Below, piece by piece: positions 44,490 to 54,700 of a stretch of 64,000 bases of DNA. How positions within the stretch are numbered: the stretch's first letter is position 1; every line of letters begins with the position of its first letter. The translations under genes were made by a program, and so were the position numbers. The stretch is taken from contig NZ_JACJSD010000003.1 in the NCBI RefSeq assembly GCF_014697615.1, positions 124,001-188,000 of the forward strand, read 5' to 3'. The notes below the pieces were generated by a model, which did not search any database, had not been told where the DNA came from, and worked only from the letters and a program-made list of their open reading frames with translations. This DNA is from Nostoc sp. FACHB-280 (GTDB lineage: Bacteria > Cyanobacteriota > Cyanobacteriia > Cyanobacteriales > Nostocaceae).

Positions 44490-46883
44490 TTACCTAGTCC
44501 GTAACAACTGCACAAAAGTATTACTCACCGTATTATCCTTAGTATCCGCCGCGTATTGAATCAACTTCTCCCGCAGTTCTTTCGCTGCATCTAACGGGAG
44601 TAAGGTGGCTAACAAAAAGTACACCCCACGAAAACGGGGATCGCCCATTCTATCTACTAACAGTACTTCCGCTTCATCGCTGTTGCCGAGGAAATTCTGC
44701 ACTAAGAAAAAGTCCATGATTTTATCGTGGCGGAAGTACCATTCTTGCTTGGCTTCCCCTTTTTCATCTTGCCATTGACGGCTGACGACCATTTTGTATT
44801 TCTCGTCTTCTAAAGATTTCACAACTTGGAAAAATTCATCGGCGGGTAAGGCTTGTTTATCTTGCATCCGCATTTCGTAGACGGCGGCGGCGAATTTCTT
44901 TAACGGAAATTCTTGATTCCATTCTTTGAGGTATTCTGCCGCCATCAAATTATATTGCTGTTCTTGCAGGCGGAATAAGTTGGGATGTTTGCCTTGGGAT
45001 AACATCAGGGCAACTACTGTTAAATCCATTGGGTTGGAGAGAATGCGGCGGGCGGCGTTTAATTCTTCTTGGGGTTGCTGGGTGGTGAGGACTTCTTGGA
45101 GGTAATTAATGCAGGCTATTTCGTAATCTTGACCTTGGACTGTGGCATCTTTGGGCAGTCGCGGCTGACGGGAAAGGAGAAACTCTTGAATTTGGGTTTG
45201 TTCCAGGGGTTGTAAGTAATAGGTTTTGGCCGTTGAGGGTGGTGTCCACTCTAGGGGTTGGGTTGTCATAATAATGTTGCCCCGGAAATAGCTTTCGACA
45301 AACTGGCAGATTTTGGCGCGTGTTTCGGCTGTGACTTCGTTGAGTCCGTCGATGCAGATGTCAATGGCACCACTGTATATCAGGTTTTTCAGGAAGTCAG
45401 CATCTTGGGCTTGCCCGTGTAGTTTGTCTTGGATGGCTTCAATTACGCCTTTATGGCATTTTTGGGCAGGGAGGTAAACAACGATGCGTTGAGAGTTTGT
45501 CAGCAGATGGCGGAGAAACATCGACTTGCCCAAACCGGAATCACCTTGTAAGATAACTTGTCCGTTGATGCCGGGGAGGGCGGCGGTAACAGGGAGGATG
45601 TCGCCTGAAGGAACTTTGACTTGCGACTGGGGAAAGTATGATTGGTCATGAAAGTTATCTAACCCGGCATCGGCGAGGAGGGAAGGTTTGAAGGGTTCAA
45701 ATAATTTGCGGCGGAAAAAGGGAACCCAGGTGAGGAGAAAGCCGACGTAGCCCACGCCGAGAATGCGGCGTACCCAAGGGTTCCAGAAGAAGATGGCTTG
45801 GACTTGGGGGAATTTAGGGTAGGCGAAGATGAGGGCAAGCCAAAAGGCGGCGTGAGAGATAATAGTAATTCTGGCGTTGAAAAACCACTGCCAACCTTTG
45901 AGGTTAACTATGACTGATTGCAGTGAGTCGGCTTCGCTGTAGTTGGCTTTTTTGAGGTTGTGGTAGTGGGTTTCTAAAATGGTAATATCTTGGGGTTGCC
46001 AAGAGACTTTTCTGGCGACTACGGCAATTTGCTTTGCTAAATCTTCCCGTAATCGTGTCAAGCCTTGGCTAGGTTCCCAAGCTTGGGCGAAGATGTGCAA
46101 AGTTTTTATACCTTCAGCGTGTATCAGTTTATCAGGAAATGCTTTCGGTCTACCCAGCCATGCAAGCAAGGTTTTGACTTCATCAGTACCGCCACCCAGG
46201 AAATATGTTAAAAATCGCCACTTTGCAAATTCTGATTGATCTGTGTAGTAGACGCTATCCAAAATTACAACAATATTATTCAGATTGAGTTTTTCTATCT
46301 TTTCTAATGCCTCTGCTGCACGGGAACGAACATTAATGTCAACGAATTCATCCTTGAACAAGTCGAGGATGTCTTGGACGTAGGGTTTGGCAGCATCGTC
46401 TAGATTTGCCAATGCCACTGCTGCACCGGAACGAAGATAACTGTCAACAGATTTATCCTTGAGGATGTCAGCGATGTCTTTGACGTAGGGTTGGGCAGCA
46501 TCACCTAGATTTCCCAATGCCTCTGCTGCACCATAACGAAGATTACTGTCAATGGATTTATCCTTGAGGATATCAGCGATGTCTTGGACGTAGGGTTTGG
46601 CAGCATAGCCCAGATTTGCCAATGCCGCTGCTGCACCGTAACGAACAAAATTGTCAACGGATTTATCCTTGAGGATATCAGCGATGTCTTTAACGTAAGG
46701 TTTGACAGCATCGCCTAGATTTCCTAATGCCGCTGCTGCTCCGGAACGAACATTACTTTCAACGGATTTATCCTTGAGCAAGTTGAGGATGTCTTTGATA
46801 TAGGGTTTAGCAGCATCACTCTTTGTCAATGCCACTGCTGCATCGTAACGAGCATTACTGTCAACGGATTTATCCTTGAGCAA
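44490..46883 (-). CDS. HEAT-repeat / membrane / NACHT-type NTPase protein, probably 5'-truncated
   Basis: A 797-residue protein of three parts. Residues 1-200 are six HEAT-like repeats of about 35 residues (unit like KDKSVDNFVRYGAAAALANL), encoded by a nearly identical 105-bp DNA tandem repeat. Residues 215-330 are an uncharacterised linker, then two membrane segments (about 338-354 and 374-390). From 420 comes a NACHT/STAND NTPase with GDSGLGKS (447-454, Walker A) and DICIDGLNE (508-516, Walker B), and a helical C-terminus. The frame starts at a TTG inside a HEAT unit, right after an in-frame TAA, so the true start has probably been lost. Signal-transduction ATPases of this kind serve in defence or regulation; the role is unknown. 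Confidence 0.8.
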   Translation of the reverse strand: MLKDKSVDSNARYDAAVALTKSDAAKPYIKDILNLLKDKSVESNVRSGAAAALGNLGDAVKPYVKDIADILKDKSVDNFVRYGAAAALANLGYAAKPYVQDIADILKDKSIDSNLRYGAAEALGNLGDAAQPYVKDIADILKDKSVDSYLRSGAAVALANLDDAAKPYVQDILDLFKDEFVDINVRSRAAEALEKIEKLNLNNIVVILDSVYYTDQSEFAKWRFLTYFLGGGTDEVKTLLAWLGRPKAFPDKLIHAEGIKTLHIFAQAWEPSQGLTRLREDLAKQIAVVARKVSWQPQDITILETHYHNLKKANYSEADSLQSVIVNLKGWQWFFNARITIISHAAFWLALIFAYPKFPQVQAIFFWNPWVRRILGVGYVGFLLTWVPFFRRKLFEPFKPSLLADAGLDNFHDQSYFPQSQVKVPSGDILPVTAALPGINGQVILQGDSGLGKSMFLRHLLTNSQRIVVYLPAQKCHKGVIEAIQDKLHGQAQDADFLKNLIYSGAIDICIDGLNEVTAETRAKICQFVESYFRGNIIMTTQPLEWTPPSTAKTYYLQPLEQTQIQEFLLSRQPRLPKDATVQGQDYEIACINYLQEVLTTQQPQEELNAARRILSNPMDLTVVALMLSQGKHPNLFRLQEQQYNLMAAEYLKEWNQEFPLKKFAAAVYEMRMQDKQALPADEFFQVVKSLEDEKYKMVVSRQWQDEKGEAKQEWYFRHDKIMDFFLVQNFLGNSDEAEVLLVDRMGDPRFRGVYFLLATLLPLDAAKELREKLIQYAADTKDNTVSNTFVQLLRTR
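46445..46883 (-). repeat. 105-bp tandem DNA repeat encoding HEAT units
   Basis: The marker ATTTATCC recurs at 46451, 46556, 46661, 46766 and 46868, i.e. spacings of 105, 105, 105 and 102 bases. Whole units are near-identical in DNA, so copy number could change by slippage or recombination. Confidence 0.8.
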
Positions 46884-47384
46884 GTCGAGGATAATTTAAA
46901 GTTCACTTCATAAATCATCTCTCAGACTCTGAGCCTTTTCCATATATTTAACTAGGTGCGATCGCTAATTACCCAGAACTGGACGAAAACCGTCCGTATT
47001 TTCTCGATATTCCGTAAATGCAGTATATTTATTAACCTCGTAATTTCCTTTAAGTATTAACTGACATTTGTCTGTAATTATGCTGAATCTTCCGCAGGCA
47101 TAGTTGAATAATTCGGTGTAACTTCTTATAGAAATTCCATTAAATATTGATATTATGCCTGAGCGAAACTTCTATTTTTACTTTCAGGACGTAATGCAAA
47201 TATATATGTTAAGTCAATCTTACTTAATCCAAAGATATTCACTCAGGTTTCTCCGTATGATCACTGCTTTATAGAATCTTTAATTGCAATAATATAGTTA
47301 TTAAGAAAACCTAAAAATATTGAATCAACGCTTAAGATTCAGTGTAAAACTTGCGTGAACTAAAAATATAAACAATCAAGAAAT
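46884..47384. other. 500-base spacer between divergent NACHT and hdc genes
   Basis: A/T-rich, with one HIP1 site. A short passage near 46960-47020 (AACCGTCC and mirrored halves) is unassigned. No start codon in frame with the HEAT sequence was seen upstream of the in-frame TAA near 46896. A weak TATAAT-like box occurs close to the hdc start. Confidence 0.4.
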
Positions 47385-48536
47385 ATGTTAGATACCGTGA
47401 GCAAAGAGTTGACACTTTTTTGGCAACAAATAGAACAGAGAACTCAATTCCATGCAGGTTATCCATATAACTTAAGTTGTGATTTCACTTATCTAACCAA
47501 GTTCTTTAATTTTTTATTAAATAATGCTGGCGACCCTTATGTAGAACCAGATTTTGGTCTACATTCCCGCAAATTTGAACAAGAAGTTCTATCATTTTTT
47601 TCTCAACTATATAAAATTCCTGAAAATGAATCGTGGGGCTATGTAACTGCTGGTGGAACAGAAGGAAATTTATATGGAATGCTATTAGCAAGAGAAATTT
47701 ATCCCGATGGCATTCTCTATTCATCTCAAGACTCTCATTACTCCATTGCTAAAGCCGCTAGACTGTTTGGGATAAAGCATCAAGTAATTAATTCCCAAAC
47801 TAATGGCGAGATGAACTATCAACATTTATCCCAAGCAATTCAGCAAAATTCTCAGCGTCCAGTAATTCTTAACTTGAATATTGGCACTACTGTTAAAGGC
47901 GCAATTGATGACCTAGACAAAGTTTTAGAAATTCTCAAGCGACATCAAATCAAAGATTACTACATTCATTGTGATGCCGCACTTTCGGGGATGATTTTAC
48001 CCTTTTTAGAGAATGCACCTCAAATTAACTTTCAAAGACCAATAGATAGTATCGCTATTTCTGGTAAATTCATTGGTTCACCCCTACCTTGTGGTGTAGT
48101 CTTAACCAAGAAAAAGTGGGTAGAAAAAGTAGAAACTATGATTGAATATATCGGTTCTAAAGATACCACTATTCTTGGTTCTCGTAATGGTCATACGCCT
48201 CTGATTATTTGGTATGCCCTGAAAACCAGAGGTTATGAAGGATTCGCCAAAGAAGCAAAAACATGTATTCAAAATGCCCAATATTTATTCCAGCAACTTC
48301 AATTGCGAGAATATCCCTGTATGCTGAATAAATTCTCGAATACTGTGGTGTTTCAAAAGCCAAGCCAACCATTAATCAAAAAATGGCAATTGGCAACTAT
48401 GGATAATGTGGCACATCTAATAGTAATGCAAAATATAGACCGCCACAAAATTGATACTTTCGTGAACGAACTTGTCTTCCAAGAAGGATTATTACCAGAA
48501 CCAGAATATTTACAACTGCAACCTATATTCTCTTAA
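47385..48536 (+). CDS. hdc: PLP-dependent histidine decarboxylase
   Basis: A 383-residue fold-I PLP decarboxylase of the bacterial HDC type. It shows the family length, the TAGGTEGNLYGMLLAREI glycine-rich phosphate loop, SSQDSHYSIAKAARL, IHCDAALSGMILPF (PLP-binding Asp) and SIAISGKFIGSPLPCGVV with the Schiff-base lysine near residue 229. SRNGHTPLIIW follows. These features match histidine decarboxylases of enterobacteria and of histamine-derived siderophore clusters. The gene stands alone; no siderophore or histidine-uptake gene adjoins, although an amino-acid permease fusion lies 3 kb downstream. Other amino-acid decarboxylases of group II are the alternative. Confidence 0.85.
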   Translation: MLDTVSKELTLFWQQIEQRTQFHAGYPYNLSCDFTYLTKFFNFLLNNAGDPYVEPDFGLHSRKFEQEVLSFFSQLYKIPENESWGYVTAGGTEGNLYGMLLAREIYPDGILYSSQDSHYSIAKAARLFGIKHQVINSQTNGEMNYQHLSQAIQQNSQRPVILNLNIGTTVKGAIDDLDKVLEILKRHQIKDYYIHCDAALSGMILPFLENAPQINFQRPIDSIAISGKFIGSPLPCGVVLTKKKWVEKVETMIEYIGSKDTTILGSRNGHTPLIIWYALKTRGYEGFAKEAKTCIQNAQYLFQQLQLREYPCMLNKFSNTVVFQKPSQPLIKKWQLATMDNVAHLIVMQNIDRHKIDTFVNELVFQEGLLPEPEYLQLQPIFS

Positions 48537-48791
48537 TTAACGTGAATCTCACAAACCTCTCCCTCTCACATTCTCTCTCCTAACAGACTTGATTATAAAT
48601 TACCCTCCTTCATGCCTTGTACAAGTGTAGATTTTAACAATGTGATGAGTCATAACTCTAAAAATCACGAGTTCATGCGAGTTACATCACCCCTACACCC
48701 AAATCAATATTGTTGAGGGTGAGGTCAAAACTGTATTCATCGAATTCAGGTTAATTAAGAAGATGTCTATTTGTTCAAGGACTAAGAACTT

Positions 48792-49556
48792 ATGGAATTA
48801 GCCAATAAAGTTGCATTAGTGACTGGAGGTAGTTCTGGTATTGGTCGAGCGACAGCTAAACTGTTTGCGGCTGAAGGTGCTAAAGTAGCAATCGCAGATA
48901 TTGATACCACTGGTGGTTTATCTCTGCTGGAAGAAATCAAACATAGTGGTGGAGAAGCCACTTTTCACAACTGCGATGTGAGTGATGAAAATCAGGTACA
49001 GCATTGGATTGCAAGTGTTGTTAATCAATGGCAAAGCATCGATATCTTAGTGGCGAATGCAGGTATTTTAGCAATTGGTTCTCTAGAAAACGCTTCCGAT
49101 TCTGATTGGGATAAAGTTTTAGGAACCAATGTTAAAGGCTATGCTTTTTGTGCTAAGTATGCCATCCCTCACATACGTCAGCGTGGTGGTGGTGCCATTG
49201 TCAATGTTGCATCTATAGCGGCTTTGATTGCTTTTCCCAATTTTGCATTGTATAACACTACCAAAGGTGCAGTTGTCCAATTAACCCGCAGTTTGGCGCG
49301 TGACCTCGCAACAGAAAATATTCGAGTTAATTGTGTTTGTCCAGGTGTAATTGATACATTACAGGTGCAACAATTTGCTGATTGGCAAGGTGTGACCAAA
49401 GAAGAAGCAATTAATCAACTCGCGGCGACAATTCCCGTACAGAGGGTAGGAGAACCCCATGAAGTAGCTCAAGCTATTTTATTCCTGGCTTCTGACAAAG
49501 CCTCATATATTACAGCAACATCCTTGGTGATAGATGGGGGTTATACGGTGCAGTAG
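48792..49556 (+). CDS. Short-chain dehydrogenase/reductase
   Basis: A 254-residue classical SDR. The cofactor motif is VTGGSSGIGRATA (about residues 10-22), with an acidic residue after the second strand (AIADID) that favours NAD over NADP. NAGILA is the structural motif and the catalytic pair is Tyr/Lys in LYNTTKGA (about 155). The ending ASYITATSLVIDGGYTVQ is typical. The substrate is unknown. It has no operon partner, and the surroundings contain repeats on the downstream side. Confidence 0.88.
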   Translation: MELANKVALVTGGSSGIGRATAKLFAAEGAKVAIADIDTTGGLSLLEEIKHSGGEATFHNCDVSDENQVQHWIASVVNQWQSIDILVANAGILAIGSLENASDSDWDKVLGTNVKGYAFCAKYAIPHIRQRGGGAIVNVASIAALIAFPNFALYNTTKGAVVQLTRSLARDLATENIRVNCVCPGVIDTLQVQQFADWQGVTKEEAINQLAATIPVQRVGEPHEVAQAILFLASDKASYITATSLVIDGGYTVQ

Positions 49557-49562
49557 TTAAGG

Positions 49563-49592
49563 GGGATAAGGGAGACAAGGTAGACAAGGGGA
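49563..49592. repeat. Tandem 9-mer repeat (GGGAGACAA type)
   Basis: Two or three units close to GGGAGACAA/GGTAGACAA immediately after the SDR gene; same family as 8817-8876 and 60779-60817. Confidence 0.5.
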
Positions 49593-49594
49593 GG

Positions 49595-49897
49595 GTTTCG
49601 ACACTTCGCTTCGGCAAAGCTCAGTGACCGAAGCCTATCGAGCATTGAGCGTTCACGTAGCGTCTCCCTTGGGGAGAAGTCAAAATGCTTCTTTTAGCTA
49701 TTTATAACCTGTAACCTGTAATACTAATTTTTTATTAAGCTGCATAGAATCCGATCCCCTTGAGCATCCCCTTCAAAAGGGGGAAAACGGAAGAAAATAT
49801 ATCAAAGTCCCCCTTTTTAAGGGGGATTTAGGGGGATCGAAATATGTGCAACTTCACATTAAATTGGTATAACCTGTAACCTATCACCTGTAACCTA
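49595..49897. repeat. Repeat-rich spacer: CACTTCG element, CCCCCTTTTTAAGGGGG palindrome, heptamers
   Basis: At 49598-49680 is a CACTTCGCTTCGGC-type element like the one at 6845-6900. At 49753-49838 are terminal arms GATCCCC/GGGGATC enclosing a CCCCTT-N4-AAGGGG hairpin and a CCCCCTTTTTAAGGGGG palindrome, a MITE-like layout. At 49868-49905 CCTGTAA/CCTATCA heptamers follow. No gene. Confidence 0.6.
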
Positions 49898-51718
49898 TCA
49901 CCTGCTTTGATTTTGCAACTCATAGCCCCCAGCTTTAATTGTCAATTTACCTGATTTCCATTCTTGATAAATTGGGCTTTTAACACCATCAGCACTTTGA
50001 TAAACAGCAAAATGTTCTCGCCAATTATGCTGTTTGCCATTACGCCAAACTTTCGGTAAATTTGCACCTTGATATTGCATTTTTACCTTACCGAAAACAC
50101 CTTGATATTCCACTTCTCCCTTATCTAGTTGCTGGAGATTTAAGCAAGATTGAGAAATGACAGACTGTTGAAATTTCTCCCAACTACCGTGGGTTGCTGG
50201 TTCGCCAACTTCTAGGGCAAAGCCTGTGTATTTTTTACCATTACCTGTTGCTGTCAAAATTTGGTCATCAGGATATCGCTTTTGAATTTTTTGAGTTGCT
50301 GTTGTATTCACTCCTTCCACAACTAAATTAATTGGTGTTAATGCCAGCCATGTTTTTTCGTATTTAATAAAAGTTATGCCCTTATTCGTTTCGACCAATG
50401 CAGATTTAGGGAGCAAGAATTGAAATGGTGCTTTTGGTTGGTGATTTAGCCAGATTACCAAATTACGATATTGAGCAATGTTTTCACCGCCAACGGAAGC
50501 TGTAGAGATTTTTGTGGGGTCGGTTCCTGTGGAAGCAATAAAATAATCTACCCCACGTTTAGAATTAAACGCCATCATTTTAAAACCGTTCCAGTCGCCG
50601 CCAGAACCTTGGGCTAATGTTCCTAATTGAAATGTCTGACCAAAATAAAGAGTTTCATAAAACTGTGGTGCAGTATCATTTCCCGGTTTCCAGTTTTCGT
50701 AAGTGGGTTTAGAATTAAGTAATTCCACTGGTTTGGGAAATTGCTTTTTCGCTAAGGCCACAATTGCTGGTGGGGGACGGTAGCTGCTGGTAATCAGGTG
50801 TACTTCGTCTGGGGATGAGTTGGGATCTAAGATGGGGGAATCACCAAAATATAGTCCTAATTCATGAGTTGCTAAGGCACACCAAACGCAGTTACCGCCG
50901 CTATTGTCGCGCTTTGAGGGGCCACCAAAACCACCTCGCCAATATTTCAACGCGCCAGCCGCAAAAAACCAATCAAGTGCAGACTTAGCCAGAGATTTGG
51001 TTTCTGGATCTTGAGCAAAATCATAGAGGTTGATATAGCCTGTAATGGTATGTCCCAGGTAGTTTTCTGAGTCCCATTCGCCTTGACCAATTTGGTAGAG
51101 AGTGTGGATATCGCGCCGAATACGTTCTTTATAGATTTTGCGTGTGGCTTCGTTACCTGTTTCTTGAGCAAATAAATAAACTGCTACATCCCGCATTCCT
51201 TTTAAATTATCAGTGTTACGGCAGTCTACCCAAGTATTGCAGTTATCAGATGATTTCAACCAAAATTTGCGAGGTGTGCTGAACTTGCGTGTCAATGGGT
51301 CTTTTTCGGTAAAAATTGCCATTGCTTTTTTCATACGCTGACGATAACTTGGGTCAAGATATTTGCCAAAGTAGAAGTATTTACGGACTTGACCTTTGAG
51401 GGTAAAGCTAGAGTAAAAATCAATACCCAATGTATGTTGATGAAATTGCGGATCTGCGTCTTCCGATTGTAAAAAAGCGATCGCCTTTTCTCGATTACCT
51501 GCTAAAAAGTCCATCATCGCCTTGGGATAAGACCTTTTTTCATTCTCAAAGGCGGTTGAACCGTAGTTCTTACCAGCAAATTTGGCAATTGCTTGTTGAG
51601 AGCGGTCTTTAAACTCAGCTTCCATCTGCGGTGTCCATTGCGACTCAGGTTTAGGCCGGGTAGCTCCCAAACATAGCAAACAGATGATAAAAGCTAAACC
51701 AGGGTGTAACTTGTTCAT
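49898..51718 (-). CDS. Large secreted protein, possible carbohydrate-active enzyme
   Basis: About 606 residues with a signal peptide (residues 1-20, LHPGLAFIICLLCLGAT). A helical N-terminal half (MDFLAGNREKAIAFLQ, RMKKAMAIF, NTDNLKGMRDVAVYLFAQE, HTLYQIGQGEWDSENYLGHT) resembles the alpha/alpha-toroid of polysaccharide lyases and similar enzymes, and a beta-rich C-terminal half follows. I cannot name a family. The cysteine pair in SDNCNTWVDCRNTD and a single CVWC could form disulfides. The start is ATG 51718, only 11 bases after the stop of the permease-GGDEF-EAL gene, implying one operon. Confidence 0.65.
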   Translation of the reverse strand: MNKLHPGLAFIICLLCLGATRPKPESQWTPQMEAEFKDRSQQAIAKFAGKNYGSTAFENEKRSYPKAMMDFLAGNREKAIAFLQSEDADPQFHQHTLGIDFYSSFTLKGQVRKYFYFGKYLDPSYRQRMKKAMAIFTEKDPLTRKFSTPRKFWLKSSDNCNTWVDCRNTDNLKGMRDVAVYLFAQETGNEATRKIYKERIRRDIHTLYQIGQGEWDSENYLGHTITGYINLYDFAQDPETKSLAKSALDWFFAAGALKYWRGGFGGPSKRDNSGGNCVWCALATHELGLYFGDSPILDPNSSPDEVHLITSSYRPPPAIVALAKKQFPKPVELLNSKPTYENWKPGNDTAPQFYETLYFGQTFQLGTLAQGSGGDWNGFKMMAFNSKRGVDYFIASTGTDPTKISTASVGGENIAQYRNLVIWLNHQPKAPFQFLLPKSALVETNKGITFIKYEKTWLALTPINLVVEGVNTTATQKIQKRYPDDQILTATGNGKKYTGFALEVGEPATHGSWEKFQQSVISQSCLNLQQLDKGEVEYQGVFGKVKMQYQGANLPKVWRNGKQHNWREHFAVYQSADGVKSPIYQEWKSGKLTIKAGGYELQNQSR

Positions 51719-51728
51719 AAGTAATATA

Positions 51729-54700
51729 TTACACCTCAAAAAAATTCCTCTCCGATAAATTACTGCTCAGTAGTAGTTCTACAACAGAACCTTCCAAAGC
51801 TGGGAAAAAGAAATATCCTTGTCCTTGGTCGCACTGTAAGGCTTTGAGTTGGGCTAATTGTTCTACTGTTTCAATGCCTTCGGCAGTAACTGACATATTT
51901 AAACTGTGGGCTAATGTAATAATGGCTCGCACAATTTCTAAATTTTCCCCTCGACTACCGATATTACTAATAAAAGAGCGATCGATTTTAATCGTTCTCA
52001 GTGGTAAGCGGTGTAAATAACTTAAGGATGAATAACCTGTGCCGAAATCATCCATGTGTAACTCGATGTTCAAGGTAGTTAATTGCGAAAGCATCGCGTT
52101 GGCTAATTCAAAGTTATCCATTAGCAAGCTTTCGGTAATTTCCAACTTCAAACTACTGGGTTCTAAACCCGTGTCTTGCAAAACTTGTTGTACTTGTTTG
52201 ACAATATCCGGCTGCATAACTTGTTTACCAGAAAAATTGACACTAATTGTCAAGGGTAAACAAGTTGGAAATTGTTGATGCCAAACTTGCAATTGACGAC
52301 AAGCTTCATAAAGTACCCATTGACCTATAGAAGCAATCATTCCGGTTTCTTCTGCTAAAGGAATAAATTCTTCTGGAGAAATCATGCCTCTTTCGGGGTG
52401 ATGCCATCTAATTAAGGCTTCAAAACCAATAATTCTACCCGTCATGAGGGAAACAATAGGCTGATAGTGTAGGCGAAATTCTTCTTGCTGAATCAGTGCA
52501 TGACGCATCGCTGTTTCTAACTGCAATAGCAGAGATGCAGTTTCGTGCATAGTGGGGTGAAAGATTTCATAACGTGCTTTACCGCGAGATTTTGCCGAAT
52601 ACATAGCCACATCAGCATCTCGCAGGATATGTACAGCTTGCTCATAATTATTTGTACTCAAGGCAATACCCATACTTGCGTTGGTAAATACTGTGTGTTC
52701 ACTTAATTGAAAAGGTAAAGCGAGTAAATTGTGAATGCGTTCGGCGACTTGAATTGCACCGTTGATGCCATCGATTTCTTCCAGTAAAATTGTGAACTCA
52801 TCACCACCAAACCGCGCCACCATATCGCCTGCACGTAAAATTGATTGGAGTCGATGGGAAATGGCAATTAACAGTTGATTGCCGAGTAAATGTCCTAAAC
52901 TATCATTAATGACTTTAAAGCGGTCTAAATCTAAAAAGATGACAGCAAAGACATAATCTTTTTGTTGTTTGCTGCGTTCTAGAGATAGTTTAACTCGCTC
53001 CATAAATAAAGATTGGTTGGGTAGTCCTGTGAGGGCATCATGTAAACTGTTGTGCAGCAATAGTTCTTGGGTTCGCTGTCGTTCGAGAATATCTTGTTGC
53101 AGCTGTTGATTAACTCTCATCAGTTCAATGGTGCGTTCTGCAACTAACTGTTCCAGCTGACAACGGTATTGTTTGAGTTCTTCTTCGGCTAGTTTGCGTT
53201 GAGTAATATCTCGCAGAATGACAACATACTGTCGTAATGACAGGTGAGAGGGCTGGGAAACAGTAGATTCTACAATGTATGAACCATGCTTGGTGGTAAG
53301 AGTTTGTTCACTACGCATCGACCATTGTTCTGGTTTACCATGATGGTTGACGAGAAAGAGATTTAAGCTCTGTCCGATTAATTGCTGGGTACTAATTTGA
53401 AATAATTCTTCAGCTGCTAAATTGGTTTGGAGAATTGTACCTTGTTCATCCAAAACTAAAACAATATCAGGAACAGTATTGAGGGTAGTAATAAAGAGAT
53501 TTTTGGCTTGTTGGCGTGCCTGATCAATGGCGGCAATTTGTGGTAGGGTAGTCCAGCAGGCGATCGCTACCCCCACAAACGAAAGCATAACTAACACAAT
53601 AGCCAGTAAAGAATTGCGTGAGTTGTTATGAAATTCACCCAATAAATCACGCAAAATCCAACTGCCAATGGCAGAAGCACAAATGAGCGATACTAAAACA
53701 ATTACCTGAAGTACAACAAAATCTGGGCTATTACTAGTAAATTTTTCGGTGTAAACTTCTGTCCACCATTGGGGATGAAATGGCGCAAAGCTACAGCGAC
53801 GCAAGGCGATATCTCCTATGATTAGCACCAAAGGAATAATCATTCCAATTAATAAATCTTGCCAACTCCAAGCTAACCCACCAACTACTAAAACTACTGC
53901 CTCTACCAAAAAAAAACCCAACGACCACCAAGGCCACAAAACTTCTGCTTGATTACGACATAACCACAAGCCAAAATGTAGCCCCATAATTGCTAACAAA
54001 TAGCATGTGCCTGCCACTGTCACCAGGTGAGATACACTGCCTAAATTCAAACAAAGCAAACTGAGTACAAAAGTAATAAAAATAGCTGGCCCCAAAATAC
54101 CTTGGCGGGAAACTACCGTAAACACAGGTGATAATTGGCCATCCAAAGCCAATTGGTAGAGAATCCGAGGAGAATTGGTCACGGCTGTGGCACAACTTAG
54201 CAGACAAGAAAATGCAATTAGTAATGTGACTAAAAAAGGGGCAAATTGTCCCCAAAAAGGTTGTGATGCCGCTAATAAATTCAAGAATGTATCTTCACCA
54301 ATGTTGGTATCGGTAACAGTACACATTAAGACCCATGAACCACCAAGAAAGACGGGGGGAATTAGCCAAGTTGCTGTGGTTAAAAACTTCAAAGTTTTTT
54401 GTGGAGAACGGCTATCAGCCACAAACGAAGATGTGGTTTCGCAAGCATAAACTGAATAACTGGCAAGAAAAAACCACTTTGCCCATTCTGCAAAAGTTAG
54501 GCTATGGTTACTAGCTGGAAATAAATTAATTTCCTGAGATAAAACTAACCAAAATATGCCTTGAGTACAAAACAAAAGTACTAACGAAATTGCCGGGATC
54601 ACAAAAAATAAGTGCAGTAGTGCCACAGCACGAGTCCCGCTAAAGGCCACAATAAAGGGAATCGCTGTGAAGGCAATTTTTAAGAAAGTCTCTGGACAAG

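Noticed and set aside
44272-44559. Plus-strand 95-codon frame
   Set aside because: It crosses the multi-branch repeat and enters the NACHT gene antisense.
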